A DNA stretch of 64,000 nt from Liolophura sinensis. Its lineage: Eukaryota; Mollusca; Polyplacophora; Chitonida; Chitonidae. Of the stretch, positions 31,441 to 44,208 are shown piece after piece. The stretch is taken from contig NC_088300.1 of NCBI RefSeq assembly GCF_032854445.1, positions 22,861,608 to 22,925,607 of the forward strand. The letters run 5' to 3'. Below the pieces are notes generated by a model. That model saw only the letters and a program-made list of their open reading frames with translations, did not search any database and was not told the origin of the DNA. Made by a program: the position numbers and the translations under genes. How positions within the stretch are numbered: the stretch's first letter is position 1; each line of letters begins with the position of its first letter.

Positions 31441-34400
31441 GGTACATTGGTAAAAGTGGAATCGAAGAGTTGACGGTGAACTTGTAACCTTACTGAACGT
31501 TGTTTCTCATTCGCAGCTGAAGGACTGTGCCTAGATGTCATTCACTAAACCAGCTGTCTCCCCTTAACTATGGATTCTTCTTAATAAAAGTTTTTATCGG
31601 ATCTCACATCACCACTTCTCAAGAGCCAGTTAAAATCCCATTTGTCATGGATTTCCCAATTGCAAAGACATGGTCACGCCGTTCATTTTGAATTTTTGTA
31701 CGGATTCCTTTCCGCCTAAGTTTTCTGGAAGAAGGTCACCTTGACCGCTTTACTCAAACCACGTGGCAAAATGTGAAACACCAATGAAACTGGCAGACTA
31801 ATGGTTTCTAAGGAGCTAGGTACTTGTTGTTAAGTGACAACACTGTTCAGGCAACTAACAGTTTGAGGTTGCCAGTTCTAGAGTGAGACTCTTGAGCAAG
31901 GCAAAGCGGAGGACTAGATTGTTTTATTGGCCTCTTGAACTGCATTACTTAAGATTCCTTGGTTATTTATACCTCTGTGCTTAACATCCTAACCGGGCGG
32001 GATTTCTTCAGAAACGTCTTGATATGTGTTTAGTTTTTTTTAAAGCCAAGTTGACCTGAATCAGGTCATTGACTGCTAAGACTTTAAAAATGGCAATTTT
32101 TGTACTCCCTAATTCTTGATCAGTCATAAATAATAATAATAATAATAAAAAAAAGCAACCCATCGGCCTTTAAATATGAGGTACATGTACTAGAAATTGG
32201 GTTACATGAACCTAGTTAATTTGTGAGAGGTTTCATTCTTTTTTTTTTTCAGCACCTCAGAACTGAGAACAGAGGCACCACGAAATGTATGACAGTGTTA
32301 TCGCAAATAAGCTACAAGGCAGTGTTCTAGAGGGAAATATGAGGATCAAATTGCAGTTTACCATATTACTATGTACTGATAGGTGTATATTCTCTTTTTT
32401 CCATTGAAATTTGGTTATCACATCATTGATCACATCATGTGATAAATATGAGCTGCTTATAATTGGAGTAATATTTTATTTTAGAAGAAAATTTTTGTGC
32501 TGTAGAAAGAGTAAGGAGAAATTAGTACTGATTTGTAATTCATGTGGTATAATGCTATAGCTGTCTCTCCAGCATGCAGCAGGACAACAGACACGTGTTT
32601 AAAGCTTTTCCTTGGATTCAACAGCGACTTATGGTTAAGTTAATCAAGTCAGTGGACAGTGGTTTTCATCTTTTATCTCCCTTACTTGTAAACCTGACTA
32701 ACTTCAATCTATTATTAGTGAAAAATCTTTGAATAAGTCATCAACCCCTTAAAATAGGTGCAGAAATCTTCAAAAAACTACAGGAAAAAAAAAAAACAAA
32801 ACAAAAAAACAATAAACCCATATATTAAAATTGTCCACATAGTAGGATGGTAGTTGTGGGTTCCATGGGTTCGGAATGAATTGTATTGTCTAAAATTTGA
32901 GAGAGTGTGAAGCTCTCTTGGGAACCCTGATGAATATATTGGCCATGATGCCACTGAGGTCATTTGAAGACAGAGTTTCAAGGGATTGGCGGGATGTAAT
33001 TTTCACTATTTCCCAGTGGTGCTGCCCAGTCACAATTCAAACGGTAAATGCTGTGTTTATGGTCAAGGTATAGTGTAGTGGATTATTTGAGAAGCTGTCA
33101 GGCTACGTTGACCCTTTAGTGTTTAAACTCCATGAATTTTCTGCGTGAGCTGAAATAGTTCGTGACAATCCACTCAATTCCTTTTGCCTGCAATTTTCCA
33201 GTCATTTGAAGTTCATTGACTAACGAGCTGTTGAGGGGGAGTTTTCCCCACCTAAATATCCAAGGTACAGACATTTTATGGCTCGTGTCATTTTACAATT
33301 CTCTGTTCCTGGACCAGGGTCTGTTTCGCGATCTCGCTGATTGAAATAAGAATGATCTAGTTCCTAATGATATTGAAGCAAATTGGGCCCTGATGTCACA
33401 CGGATCAAGCTTAACCTGTTAGATGTTAAGGGGGTGCTTGGGAATTCTCTCCTCGCGCTCTTCTCCATGAAACTTGATTGAAAGGTCAGATAGGAGGAGA
33501 GGAGAAAGACCTGCCAGCCAACAGTTATCCGTCTGATGCGACTGGTGAAATGTAGGAATGACCTCGCAGACCATGCGAGTCAGGCCAGGGCTTTTTCTCC
33601 TAATGGTTATTATTGATGCCTGAATGTCACAAAGCGCCTCCTCTTCAATCATATTAGCACAGAGGATATTCTACACGCAAAACTTGTTATCACCCTCCAA
33701 CTTGATTGAGTTTGCAAGCACAGAGGAAAATTCCAAAAACATTTCAATTAGTGTAACTGCTAGGAATCCAGCATTACATGATTTGCATTTTTCCGTTTAT
33801 CAATATTGACATTCAAATTATGTAAATACCTAACAAAAATCAACCGTGGGGGAAGCCATGCATGGTTACCACACCAAAACATCTTTTTTTTGTAAATTCC
33901 AAAACCTGTATGTTAAACTAGATACTGCTGAAGCGATTAACCTAGTATTAAGATAATCCATCTTAATCCCCAGGATGGACAAATTGTCATTGATTTACCT
34001 TTTAAATGATATAAGTTCTTACAATCTGTGGCCATGATATGATCTAAATATTGCTAAAGCCATGTTCACCCCATACCATTTGTCATATCAAGAAGTTGAA
34101 TGAAACTATAGTCATATGATAATATGACAAACTGATTTTCATAATTTTGCATTTACACTGTTAAGCTAATGGAAGACTTGAGGACAAGCTACACAAGGTC
34201 CTAATTGCAGTAGAACTTGTCATTTTCTTCAGTAACGTTGCAGTGCTTGTGTACTTCATATCTGTTTTATAAGCACCCATGTACCGATTATTGTAACATA
34301 ATAAAGGAAAGAATACAAGAGTTCACAGCTTTGGACTGTTTGCTTATACATGTACATGTAGGAGTCCTTATTCATAAAGTACATGTGGTGTACCTTGGCA

Positions 34401-35366
34401 ACTTCAACAAATAGTGAGAAGCCATACATGATTCAGTATCTTGGTTTTAGTCTTCAAAATGGTCAATTGAACTGAGACAGAAATATTGAACCATGTATCA
34501 ACTTAATATGTTATATGAAATTGCCACAGTATCCTACCTGTTTCATATATGACTTTCACCTTTAGATTAGAATCAAATGAATGTATACACGTTTTGTTTT
34601 TGTTGAATTTGTGGAATTCAAGAAGATGATACGACAAATTGCTCTTTTTGAATAAGGCTTAATTAATGCTTCATTCTATAAAACACAGTAGTCCATAAAC
34701 AAAAACTTTTCTTTTTAAATAATTGATTGTATTTGGAGTTTCATTCATCTGTCCAATACATCTGAGTACAGTAATCTTCCCTTCATGGTTAATGCATTCT
34801 CTGTGTACAGTGACATACATGTAGACAAAAAGGAAAAGTTTTGTCAGGCAGATTGATATATACATTTAAAAGGCAAAATATTATAAGAGTAAATATGATT
34901 GACCAGTTGTCAGACTACAGATATATACATACAGGTGACAGTGTTAAGCATAATGCCAAAGGCTGACAGAAATGGGTCAGGCTTTCATAAGTCTTTATAA
35001 CTCAGTTTATGTACCTTTCCCCATTAAAACAAAAATCAAACATTGCCTTAAGACAGTATTTCCATGACGTCATTATGGAAAAAGATTACAAAAAGCAGAA
35101 TGACAAGATTTTGCAACTGTTACCCCAGATGCGGAAATAATGGCACTTTTCAATATGTACAATTTATAGAATATTATATACACCAACATTATTCATGGAA
35201 AACTAGCAGTCTTTTGTAATATCTGTGCTAAATCATCTGGTATCTTTATAGTATATTCACCTTTTGATACCATTAATGCACTGTTAAAATAAAACACATG
35301 TGCCCCACATTGATACGTGTATACTTCAGGTACTTTGGTAAAGGCTATTGTTGCAATTTAACTACC
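31441..35366. other. no gene; possible regulatory stretch near 33.1-33.5 kb
   Basis: Contains (aat)n at about 32131, poly-A tracts at 32785 and only short unrecognised open frames. The 33120-33480 segment is locally richer in G/C and varied in sequence, unlike its AT-rich surroundings, and could be conserved non-coding DNA (inference). Confidence 0.4.
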
Positions 35367-35368
35367 TA

Positions 35369-35585
35369 CCCCAAATGACTTAGAATTTCGTCTACAAACA
35401 TGCATTTTTAGAGGCAAATAAATGTCACAAAATATTATTTTGGTGCTGACACTTACAACTTTCCAGTAGATTTTCATTCCATGCTCCAAGCAAACCTCAA
35501 ACCACCTTTCTAAACTGAATAGATCTCTCAGAATCTGGAAAAATGGGCAACTTAGTCATGGACGAAATTTTAAGGTCATTTAGGG
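35369..35585. mobile_element. MITE family B copy with TA target duplication
   Basis: The left end is TA/CCCCAAATGACTTAGAATTT and the right end GGTCATTTAGGG/TA (TA at 35367 and 35586). The element is 217 bp. The interior shares catttttagaggcaaataaa and cctttctaaactgaatagat with other copies. Confidence 0.75.
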
Positions 35586-35798
35586 TATCTGCCTTATGGA
35601 GCACTGAGATTGTAACATGACATTATACTTACATAGTTCTAACTTGCCAGCTTTAAGTCAGCATGACAATGGGGGGGATACAAGTACATTTATAGTCTGT
35701 CACGGTGCAAATCCGGTCAGGATTATTAACTGACCGACAGTCTTTTAACAAAATTCACAGCCTAAGGAGCCTGCATGACCAGTATTTTAGTAACCATA

Positions 35799-35800
<2 letters not shown>

Positions 35801-35855
<55 letters not shown>

Positions 35856-35858
35856 TAT
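35801..35858. repeat. (TA)n microsatellite
   Basis: About 27 uninterrupted TA dinucleotides following atatct. Confidence 0.97.
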
Positions 35859-36038
35859 ATAGTGTTGAACAGATTGACCATTATGAAGTGACTGGTATGT
35901 TTGTGACATAAACACATACAGCCTAAAGCCAGACTGCATTTTGTACTGGCTATACCAGCTTAGAACATTCACCCAGTTCACAGTTAGTGAACATTGATGT
36001 GATTTTGGTATATATGCATAATCATATGTAATAATGTA

Positions 36039-36198
36039 TTTCACCTAAAGCTTAGCATTTTGCTTGATTCTGAGGTTTTTTTGTGAAGTTTGATTAATTC
36101 CTTATGAGAAAAACTTAAACCTGGGCCTCAAAAGTATCATTTTAACACCTTTATGTACCTCTGAAAGTGCATTTTTGTATACTAAACTTCAGGTGAAA
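36039..36198. mobile_element. MITE family C short copy
   Basis: The left end is TA/TTTCACCTAAAGCTTA and the right end TAAACTTCAGGTGAAA/TA. The element is 160 bp and non-coding. Its ends match those of the minisatellite-bearing element at 12710. Confidence 0.72.
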
Positions 36199-36929
36199 TA
36201 TAGTCCATGCTCGGAGAGACTAATATAATATAAAAAAGCTGTTCCTACAAATTGTTGTGTGTCAGCATCCCATTGCCATTGTTAAAACATGACCAATACA
36301 TCTACCTGAGACTCAGAATATAACCAACCTGTGCAGGTGTAAGCTGACTGGTACATTTATATCATGCACATCTTATAGTCTTAATTACCAGTCATTATCG
36401 TGAATTACATGTACATGTAATTGGGGTTCTCCACCTCTCTGCAAAAGGAAGCAAATCTTCAAGTCATTGAACTGCAGTACCTTCTATCTATATGAAGAAC
36501 AATAACAGTGATTTCAATACAATTAACCTAACAAGTGGCAATGAATTATCGTAGCTGGAATTGTTGTACAAGTACATTGTTCATGTAGCTATAAGGCACC
36601 GCAGTTTTATGAGTTGCAAAATTTGCTTCTCCTTGTAGAAGGCCGTAGAAAACACCATTGTTCCAGAAAAAACATTCAGATCTGTCAACTCAAACACATT
36701 TAGATTTGCAGTATCAACAAGTAACATACAGCGAAATTGCAACATGATGAACTTGTCTGTGATATTGAACCATATCTAATTCTATTTTACTGTCTGTGCA
36801 CATGTATATCACAAGGTCTCTCTGTAAATGAAATGATCTCGGGGCACCCAGTGTTCCGAGTGTGACCAAAACACTTGCAGTACGCAAACAACTGAAAAGA
36901 CACATTAGCTGCAAATGACCTAATATTTT

Positions 36930-37095
36930 GCCGAAAAGTTAATGTTTTAAGACGAATAACAGATGACTTTTGGTGCTGAAACATTCATTTTTTCCAACTG
37001 GATACCTTCCAAACAAACATCAAAACAACCCTTTAAGATCAGTAAATCTTTGGAATCAGGCAAAATGAGCAACAAAATTTTAGGTAATTTACAGT
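36930..37095. repeat. eroded MITE family B relic
   Basis: Contains tttggtgctgaaacattcat, ataccttccaaacaaacatc, agatcagtaaatcttt and atcaggcaaaatgag, all family B interior words. The termini are poor. Confidence 0.58.
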
Positions 37096-40000
37096 ACTTG
37101 TTTGTTAACGTGACCAGAAAATTTGTACCATTCAAAAAGGAAAGTGAACAGAATTGACAGATGATTAAGTTATAACTGTACATACATGTGAAAAGCCAGG
37201 AAACTAGCCAGGATGTTTTTACCATATACATTGCTAAAGCCTGGCCAATGTTTGATTACCAGTATGTTTTAACCATATACACAGCAAAACAACATGGTCA
37301 TTATTTGCATGGCCAGTACATTTTTACCACACATAAAATCAAAACATCTCCCAGCAGTGAAGTGAGCGCAATGTTGTCAAAAGTTTCCAGTAAATTTATT
37401 TTTTTCAGCCAGCCTTTAATATAATATAAGACACTGCTCCTCGTAAATTGATCAGCTACTGCATTGATTCGTGTCACACCAGTACACTATTTGTACCATG
37501 CCTACACACGGCCTAAAGAACCTGATGAGAATTTCTTTCGGTTAGAAGTTGCCTGGTAAACATTGTTTTTTATGATTATAATCAATCCTTTCAAACTTTC
37601 ATAGAGGTAAAAAGAAATCCTTGAAAGTGGCATTTTTGTTTTAAGAGCAACATTTTCGTTAACAGGAAATTAATTCTTTTTTTTTGGCAGTAACGCTCTT
37701 AAAGGATTCCATATATCATGTTTGTTTATGAACAGAATCAAATATTAAATCAACAGAAGTATGACTTGGCTAAACGATTTAGATGTAACTGTATGGTGTA
37801 AGTTGGAGTCATAGTAAACACCGCCTTTACCCATCACAACTCGCTTAGAGTCTGCGGTCTGACAGGGGATTGTGGGTATATTGATTTACATCGCGTCCTT
37901 TCCAGCCATTGATTTAACACAATGACTTAATTGACAGGAAATGCTTATCGCCTTAAGTATTTGTCATAATTAATGACTGGTGTAATTTGAATGATGAAGA
38001 CAACTGTAGTAATTATGATCATCATGATTAATTGTTGTCATTAATTATTTCTGCCTAATTTCTGGTTTGTACTTACACGGTATGATTAAATCCCTGGTGT
38101 AATTATTTTTTTTTAAGATTTGGTGCATATGTTGATCATTTTTAGAGATTATTGCCATTGTGAACCTATAGAGAAGATGTCTGAACTTTTACACTTCCTA
38201 GACTGACAAAATATCATTTAATATTGAAATCAAGCTGTTTGGTGCAGTAATTGTACACGTGTATCTAGTCATGCATTTTAATGCCTTCAAATTGATTTAA
38301 GCACATTTTCATGTAATAATATTTTAATTTTAGTCTTAAAACTTATTCTTTACACAGATTTTGGCCATTCCTGAAGAATAAACATGTACTTGAATTCAAA
38401 TTTGATGAGATGGAATGCCTTTACGGGCCATTTTAATTTTTGCTACAGTATAAAATTGCAAATGGCTGTTACATGTACAGGCAACTGTAAATATTGTGGT
38501 TTAAGTGTTTAAAATATAAAAGCAGGATCAAGCAAAATCTGAGTCAGCTGATGTCTATGCTTTCTTAAGCATGGACGTAGCCTGTATTGGTGGGTGTGTG
38601 TAAATGTGGAGACTTGTTTGTGCTCACATAACACATGCTGGCTGAATGGACTTTGGCTCATCATGCATGTAAAACACCTGGTGGTAGTTTGTGCTGCGAA
38701 AAATCAGGTAAAGAGTGTCCGAACGTTTAGTTCGTTATTGTATTGATCTCTTCAAAGCAGCACAGGTACATTTCCCTGGTGTTTCATTCAGTCCGGGATA
38801 AAATGTTTGCTCAGACGGAATGATAATATGACAGAAAGGTCGTGTGGATGTTGGTTGTGTAAATGTTTGAGAACGTGGATGTTTTTTCCTGATAAATTTT
38901 TGTCGTAGTACTTTAGGAAATTCTAACAAATTGATGTCATGATTGGGAATTTATATTTAAAAATAAATTCTTTTAAATTAACTTTTTCCATGTTGCTAGT
39001 TTTTATGTGGAGACCAGAAAATTCATGTGTGACAGTTTAATAGTAGACATTGTGTGAAAAATAGCAGAATTGCACCTGTGATAGTGGTCATTTACTAAAA
39101 GGCCTGTGTGAGAAGTATCGAAGACTGAAATACATGTACATAGAATTAAGGAATCCTACATTGTCTCTTTTAATATTTCACCAGTGTATCTTAATTCAAA
39201 GTGCAAAACATCACAGTACAGCCATACATGAATGTGGTCACAGTCAAACACTTCATATTACCATGTTATCAGTTAGTTGTGGTTAAACTGGATTTTTGCC
39301 AGCTAGCTGCTGATGTTAAAATGACCAGCTAAGTGCTTGTGGCAGACGAACCAGTTATGGTAATCGGAAATCAATAGCACATCAATAGGATTGAAGTAGA
39401 TTAGCAGACATTAAATCAATAAGCACAATGGTCTTTTAAAATCTAGTTGACATATGTGTAGATGGTCTACAAAAAAACGGATTCACACCTGAGTGATACT
39501 TTCTAGTATCTCCCCAAAGGCTTTATACACAAAGCAACAAGACAAATAATAACAAGTTTCTCAAGTAGTTTCTCTCAGCATACTCAAGATTTGGTTGTTC
39601 ATACGTTTTTTGTTCAACATGCACCAATAGGATTTGTATAAATGAGTTTTGTATCACTTTACAGCTATATTACATGGCCTCCTGTCCAAGAGCTGATGGA
39701 CTTGTGCCTATTTTGAATTAAGTTCTTATGTCATACTTAAAATAAATTATATATAATATAATAATAATCTTTTCTTATGTATATATACACACATGTACAT
39801 ATATATTAACTTGTGCCCCTTGATCTGACATAGTGCTATTTTTTGTACTCAAAATTTCATTCATTCATTCTTTAGTAATATAAACTTTGGAAGGATAAAA
39901 ACATGGGTTTACAACAGATTCCCCAGATGCTGGGGTCCAGTTATTGGCAAGTGTTGTTTTCAAGAAGTGTTGATGTGTAATGACTATAAGTTGTCAGCTG

Positions 40001-40098
40001 GAATGTTTTTCTATTTTCACGGGAAAAGTTCTTGTTTTTTCCTTTTCCAGGGAAACACAGTCTGGCAAACTGAAAGACATTTGGTTTAGTGGTTTAGA
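37096..40098. other. no gene; GPCR 3' flank with a possible regulatory stretch
   Basis: Around 37188-37330 a loose repeat of (c)cagtat.ttttaccatataca is seen. The 37830-38070 part is dense in homeodomain-type words (attaat, taatta, ttaatg, tgattta) with few simple repeats, and is a candidate enhancer by inspection only. No polyadenylation signal for the minus-strand GPCR could be assigned with confidence. Confidence 0.4.
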
Positions 40099-41304
40099 TC
40101 ACACTTCCATCCCACTCACCAATTTCTCCAGCCCATGGTGAGCAGTACCATTAGTGTAGGTCACTGGGTAGTCAGTACGAGACTGTTCCATTAGTGTGGT
40201 ATTCCCAAATGTGGAACGTATCTGTGCATGCCGTTTGGCTGCAGATTTTGTCATCTTACACACCATGTGATCCAACTCCTTTCTAAAGTTGTCGTTCAAC
40301 CAGCCATACATGAAGGGATTCACACAGGCTGAGCTCACAGCAAACATCTTCAACAACACATCACAGAAGACAAAATACTTGCCTTTGACAATGTCGTAAT
40401 TAAACTCTGCTATCAGGCTGTAGATATGCCAAGGTAGCCAGCACACTGTGAAGAGAGTAACAATTGAGATTAAGATTTTGTTTGTTTTGTGGTTCCGTCG
40501 TGTTTCGTTCTTTTTGAGTGGCCTGTTCTGCAGAACTGTGTAGATTTTGCTGTAAATCATGGAGGTAACAATCAATGGTATACAGAACTGTATGACAAAC
40601 AGCAATGTGCCGTAGACTTGGCGATTAATCGTGGACGGTTGGGGCCAGTGCTCCACACAAAACACTTTGTGAATTTGTAAGAATGGAATATCTTCCACTG
40701 TCACATGAGTAAACACTATTGGTGGTATTGCCAGTGAAAGAGAAAGCAGGCCAATGAGGAGGACAATCCCAAGAGCCATTGGACAAGTCATCCTTCGTTT
40801 AAACGGAAAAACAATGAGTATGTAGCGGTCAACTGCGATCATTAGAATAGATATGGATGACACATACACCGGAACTGCAAAAGTCGGGAAAACAACGCGA
40901 CACAAGGCTTCTCCGAAAATCCAGTGTCCACTGATTTGGTAATGAAGCTGAAACGGGATGTTGAAACTGCAGATGATCATGTCGGACAGGCATAAGTTAG
41001 CGATGAAAATGTTGGTTACGGTGCGCAGGTTTTTGTTCCTCACGATGACAAACACCACTATGAAGTTTCCAAGGAAGCCAAACACGAGGACCACTACGGA
41101 CAGAGCAATGACGAAAGTTCGCCAGGTTTTGTCCTGTAAAATATCAATGGATTCCATTCCCTTGGTGAAGTTACTCAGAATCTCCAGCTGTCGCAGGTAC
41201 TCTTCTTCCGTGATGTTCTCCATGTCTAACTTGATAGAGCCGAAGAAGCTCTCTGAGCCATCCGCAGTCCCCTCCTGGTCTTTTATTCCAGTGTTCCCTG
41301 ACAT
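40099..41304 (-). CDS. rhodopsin-class GPCR, NPY/NPF-type neuropeptide receptor
   Basis: A 401-residue single-exon seven-transmembrane receptor. Landmarks by residue: N-glycosylation sites N30 and N45, TM1 about 62-88 with N80, D108 in TM2 (LCLSD), W128 and C135 with C216 (likely ECL1-TM3/ECL2 disulphide), DRY at 159-161, TM4 about 177-198, TM5 about 230-252 with P243, FTVCWLP at 285-291 in TM6, NPFMY at 329-333 in TM7, then WLNDNFRKEL. That last string and the CVEHWP ECL2 are typical of the NPY/NPF/sNPF/prolactin-releasing-peptide receptor cluster. Such receptors signal through G proteins at the plasma membrane. C349 could be palmitoylated. The start is the first in-frame ATG after a stop at 41326-41328, with a purine at -3. 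The exact ligand class is not resolvable by eye. No neighbouring gene suggests a partner. Confidence 0.95.
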   Translation of the reverse strand: MSGNTGIKDQEGTADGSESFFGSIKLDMENITEEEYLRQLEILSNFTKGMESIDILQDKTWRTFVIALSVVVLVFGFLGNFIVVFVIVRNKNLRTVTNIFIANLCLSDMIICSFNIPFQLHYQISGHWIFGEALCRVVFPTFAVPVYVSSISILMIAVDRYILIVFPFKRRMTCPMALGIVLLIGLLSLSLAIPPIVFTHVTVEDIPFLQIHKVFCVEHWPQPSTINRQVYGTLLFVIQFCIPLIVTSMIYSKIYTVLQNRPLKKNETRRNHKTNKILISIVTLFTVCWLPWHIYSLIAEFNYDIVKGKYFVFCDVLLKMFAVSSACVNPFMYGWLNDNFRKELDHMVCKMTKSAAKRHAQIRSTFGNTTLMEQSRTDYPVTYTNGTAHHGLEKLVSGMEV

Positions 41305-41312
41305 ACCTGTTC

Positions 41313-41333
41313 CTATTGGTTCCCGTTAGCCAT
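41313..41333 (-). promoter_or_regulatory. upstream ORF (6 codons) before the GPCR
   Basis: On the minus strand an ATG at 41333 opens MANGNQ and closes with TAG, ending 8 bp before the GPCR ATG. If transcribed as part of the 5' leader it could dampen or gate translation. The leader itself is not demonstrated, and an intron could remove it. Confidence 0.45.
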
Positions 41334-44023
41334 TCACTGAAGCAGACGTGTGGTGGGGGCAAAGGTCGCCGAGAACAACTGTAGTCGAGTGAACATTGAT
41401 TATGTCATTAGAGGGCTGTGGGATTCAGGCTAGCCTAACAACCTTCCGCTACACCAGTTTTATTGGTCCGTCGGGTTCCCACTTGTTTTGCTTTTACGGC
41501 TGACTTGGAAATCCCTGCAACACCGAAACAGAATTGAGAAATCAAAAGGTGATGGCAAACAGAGGGCGAGTAATTGATGTCAGAGGGAAAATGTATTCCA
41601 GCAGGAGGTAACCAATCAAAGACCGTGGCCTTGCTCTGCCTGCTGAATGAATGTCAAATAGCGGTTGTGACAAATGAGTTAGACTGTGGGTAATGCATGA
41701 TAAACCTATTTAACGTAACCACATGTAACGATCCCTTGCTTTATGAAACCGTGCTGACTTGGATGACACCATAGTGATGCCTGCGAGGTGATAAATAGAT
41801 CAGTGCTGGCCATGATGAAAAATTTGAACATACAAATTACCTGTCATTTATTAAGATATCCGTAAAATAAAGCATGTAAAGCCTAGCAATCCTGGACATT
41901 AGAAGACGGCTGAAAGTTTGATGGTTTGGAGATGGAAAAGCCAACCTAATTCTTTTCTTTATCTCTCTCTCTTTTGTTAATATAGTTTCCAAACAGCTCA
42001 TTATTATGCAGTGCAACTGTGTTTTCATGTGGAAACAATGGAGTGTGAAATTGTGGATCTGTTCCCGTCGGTTTGCTTCATTACTACAGGGACTTGTGAC
42101 TGAGGTGATGGGCCCTCTAATTCTAGCACAAGATGGCAATATGACGAGCATTAGGGCTGGATCTGACAGATCGGAATATATGAGGCTGTGTGCTGGGAAT
42201 TATCTGCTTTTGTAATTTCGTCTTTCTGTAAAAGCCTCACAATGCTTGCATCATCACGAATGACTTTTTCATCTGAATAAACAAATTGCTTTGATGTCCC
42301 AGAAGAATGTGAGCTGCATTAGGGAAGGAGTGAAATTCTCAACCATTTTCTATTGATTGACTGTCTCTTAATCCTCCCAAGGAACACTTTAGTATCTTGG
42401 TATAATATAGTTACATGGTTTTTTCACTGGTATCATATTTCTTACATTTTTCTCACCATTTATTCCTTAGCCCTTCCTCTGGCTCTGCAATGGAACCAGG
42501 CTTTAATAATGTAATCAAATGGTTTGTTTGTTAATGTTTTTGTATGGCAGTTAAACCATAATATCATTTCTTTGCCTAATTTGGATCAAAATAGAAAGAG
42601 TTTCCAAGCATCAATGTCATTGCTTAATAGAGCCCCCCCCCCAAAAAAAAAAGAAAAACAAAAACACAAACAAGAGTTTAAAAAAAGGAATCTCACTGCC
42701 ATAAAGTGCATGTAATTGATTTGAAAAATGTTGTACAGATCACAGAGATTAAAATTCTTACATGAGATGAAAGTGCATTGCGATTTTTTTTTTTGCATTT
42801 CACAACCCATTTAATTTTCTGGAAATAATTTTTGGGTGATAACATCTATAAATCAATAGATAATGTAACAACAGTGTTTTTTGTTTATTTAAGCAAATGT
42901 CATATTCATGATACTAGATGGAGTATTCAACCCATGTGGGACTTGATGTTTGTTTGTTCTGTTGTATGCTATTTTGCTTTATAAGTGAAAGTGCATTTCA
43001 GTGTTGTATATTCATTCTTCTTATATGAGACCTTGATAAGGCTTATCAAATGGATGATTTATCATGTGAAATGGTAGTGGATGTTTTGCAAGACAGTACC
43101 AGCTGTTTTTTTTTTTTTCCATAGAACATTTTTGTAAACAGTTATCAGCTTGACTTCTGGACTTTTGACGTTGGTGAATTTCTTGACTTTTTTAACCTTA
43201 TGATGTCAGGTGTCAGAACTTAATGAATGGAATTCTGTAAAAACAATCTTGGTAGTCACCACACTGCATTAATCTCTACTTCACAGTGGCACACCAGAGG
43301 CCCTCTCGCTGTACAGAAGGTCATTGGTGTGACTGGTAAATTAAACATTTCAGCAAAGGTATTCAAGTTTCATTTCTCTGGAGAACTAACCAAAATCAGC
43401 TTCTCCTTCTGGAATCCTATCTTCACCACTTCTTTTTTTGTTGTTGTTGCGTGTTTAAAGGACTACATTTTTTCCTCGTTGCTGAAGCCGAATGTTAAAA
43501 TTTGCCTTAGGGTGTCTGTAAAAGAGAGATCAATAGAATATCGTAAAATTGATTGCTCAGTGGCTGGCCGATTGGGCATAGATGTAAGACACCCTCGGGC
43601 GAGTCACCTGACTGCCTGAATATAAACCCTTGCCGTTGTTTGGATGGTCGATTCAGAGTAGTAACATTAGACAGAGTTCACCGACCCACCTAAGCTCATG
43701 GCTGGCTCTTAAAGGTGTTTACTACAAAAAAGTTCTCTAGGTTGTGATCAGTTTTCAGACAAGTTTTCTGAAAACTTTCCTCTGGTATAATCTTGCCCAG
43801 ATAAAACAGGCGTCATATTTTGGTGGTGTGTATCTACTTGATAATGTGATGGGGTAAACCATTTGCTTCCTGTTCTCCAGTTCAGCTATGGTTTTATCCG
43901 GAGCTTTTAATTGAGCTGTGGAACTCTATGCCACTTCATGGTTTGCAAGAGCAGAGGAAAACATCTTTTGTGTCTTGCCTAATCTGTTTGTTACCAGCTT
44001 GATCAGGGCCTAAATGACATGTA
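41334..44023. other. GPCR 5' flank and spacer, no further gene
   Basis: The first kilobase upstream of the receptor (to about 42230) is less AT-rich than the surroundings and may hold its promoter, but no TATA or initiator can be assigned. Further on are a C10-A10 run at 42632 and a poly-T at 43110. A 130-codon + frame at 43227 has no recognisable motif. Confidence 0.4.
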
Positions 44024-44208
44024 CCCTTACTGACCTCAAATTTCACCCACAAAGGTGCATTTTTAGAGGCTAATAATGTTGTTCTGGTGTTCAAACATGC
44101 AGTTTTCCAGTAGAATATCATCACATGTTCCAAGCAATCCTCAAATCTTAACCTAATAGAACTCTCAGAATCAGGAAAAATGGGGACAATATTGGTGGTC
44201 ATTTAAGG
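44024..44208. mobile_element. MITE family B copy
   Basis: The left end is TA/CCCTTACTGACCTCAAAT and the right end GGTCATTTAAGG/TA. The interior has tgcatttttagaggctaata, ttttccagtagaata and aatagaactctcagaatcag in common with 35369. Confidence 0.7.

Noticed and set aside
40489-41362. open frames on either strand overlapping the GPCR
   Set aside because: Shadows of the receptor reading frame. Only the 401-codon frame has family motifs.
43227-43619. 130-codon plus-strand frame
   Set aside because: No domain recognised. Flanking sequence shows no convincing splice or start context.
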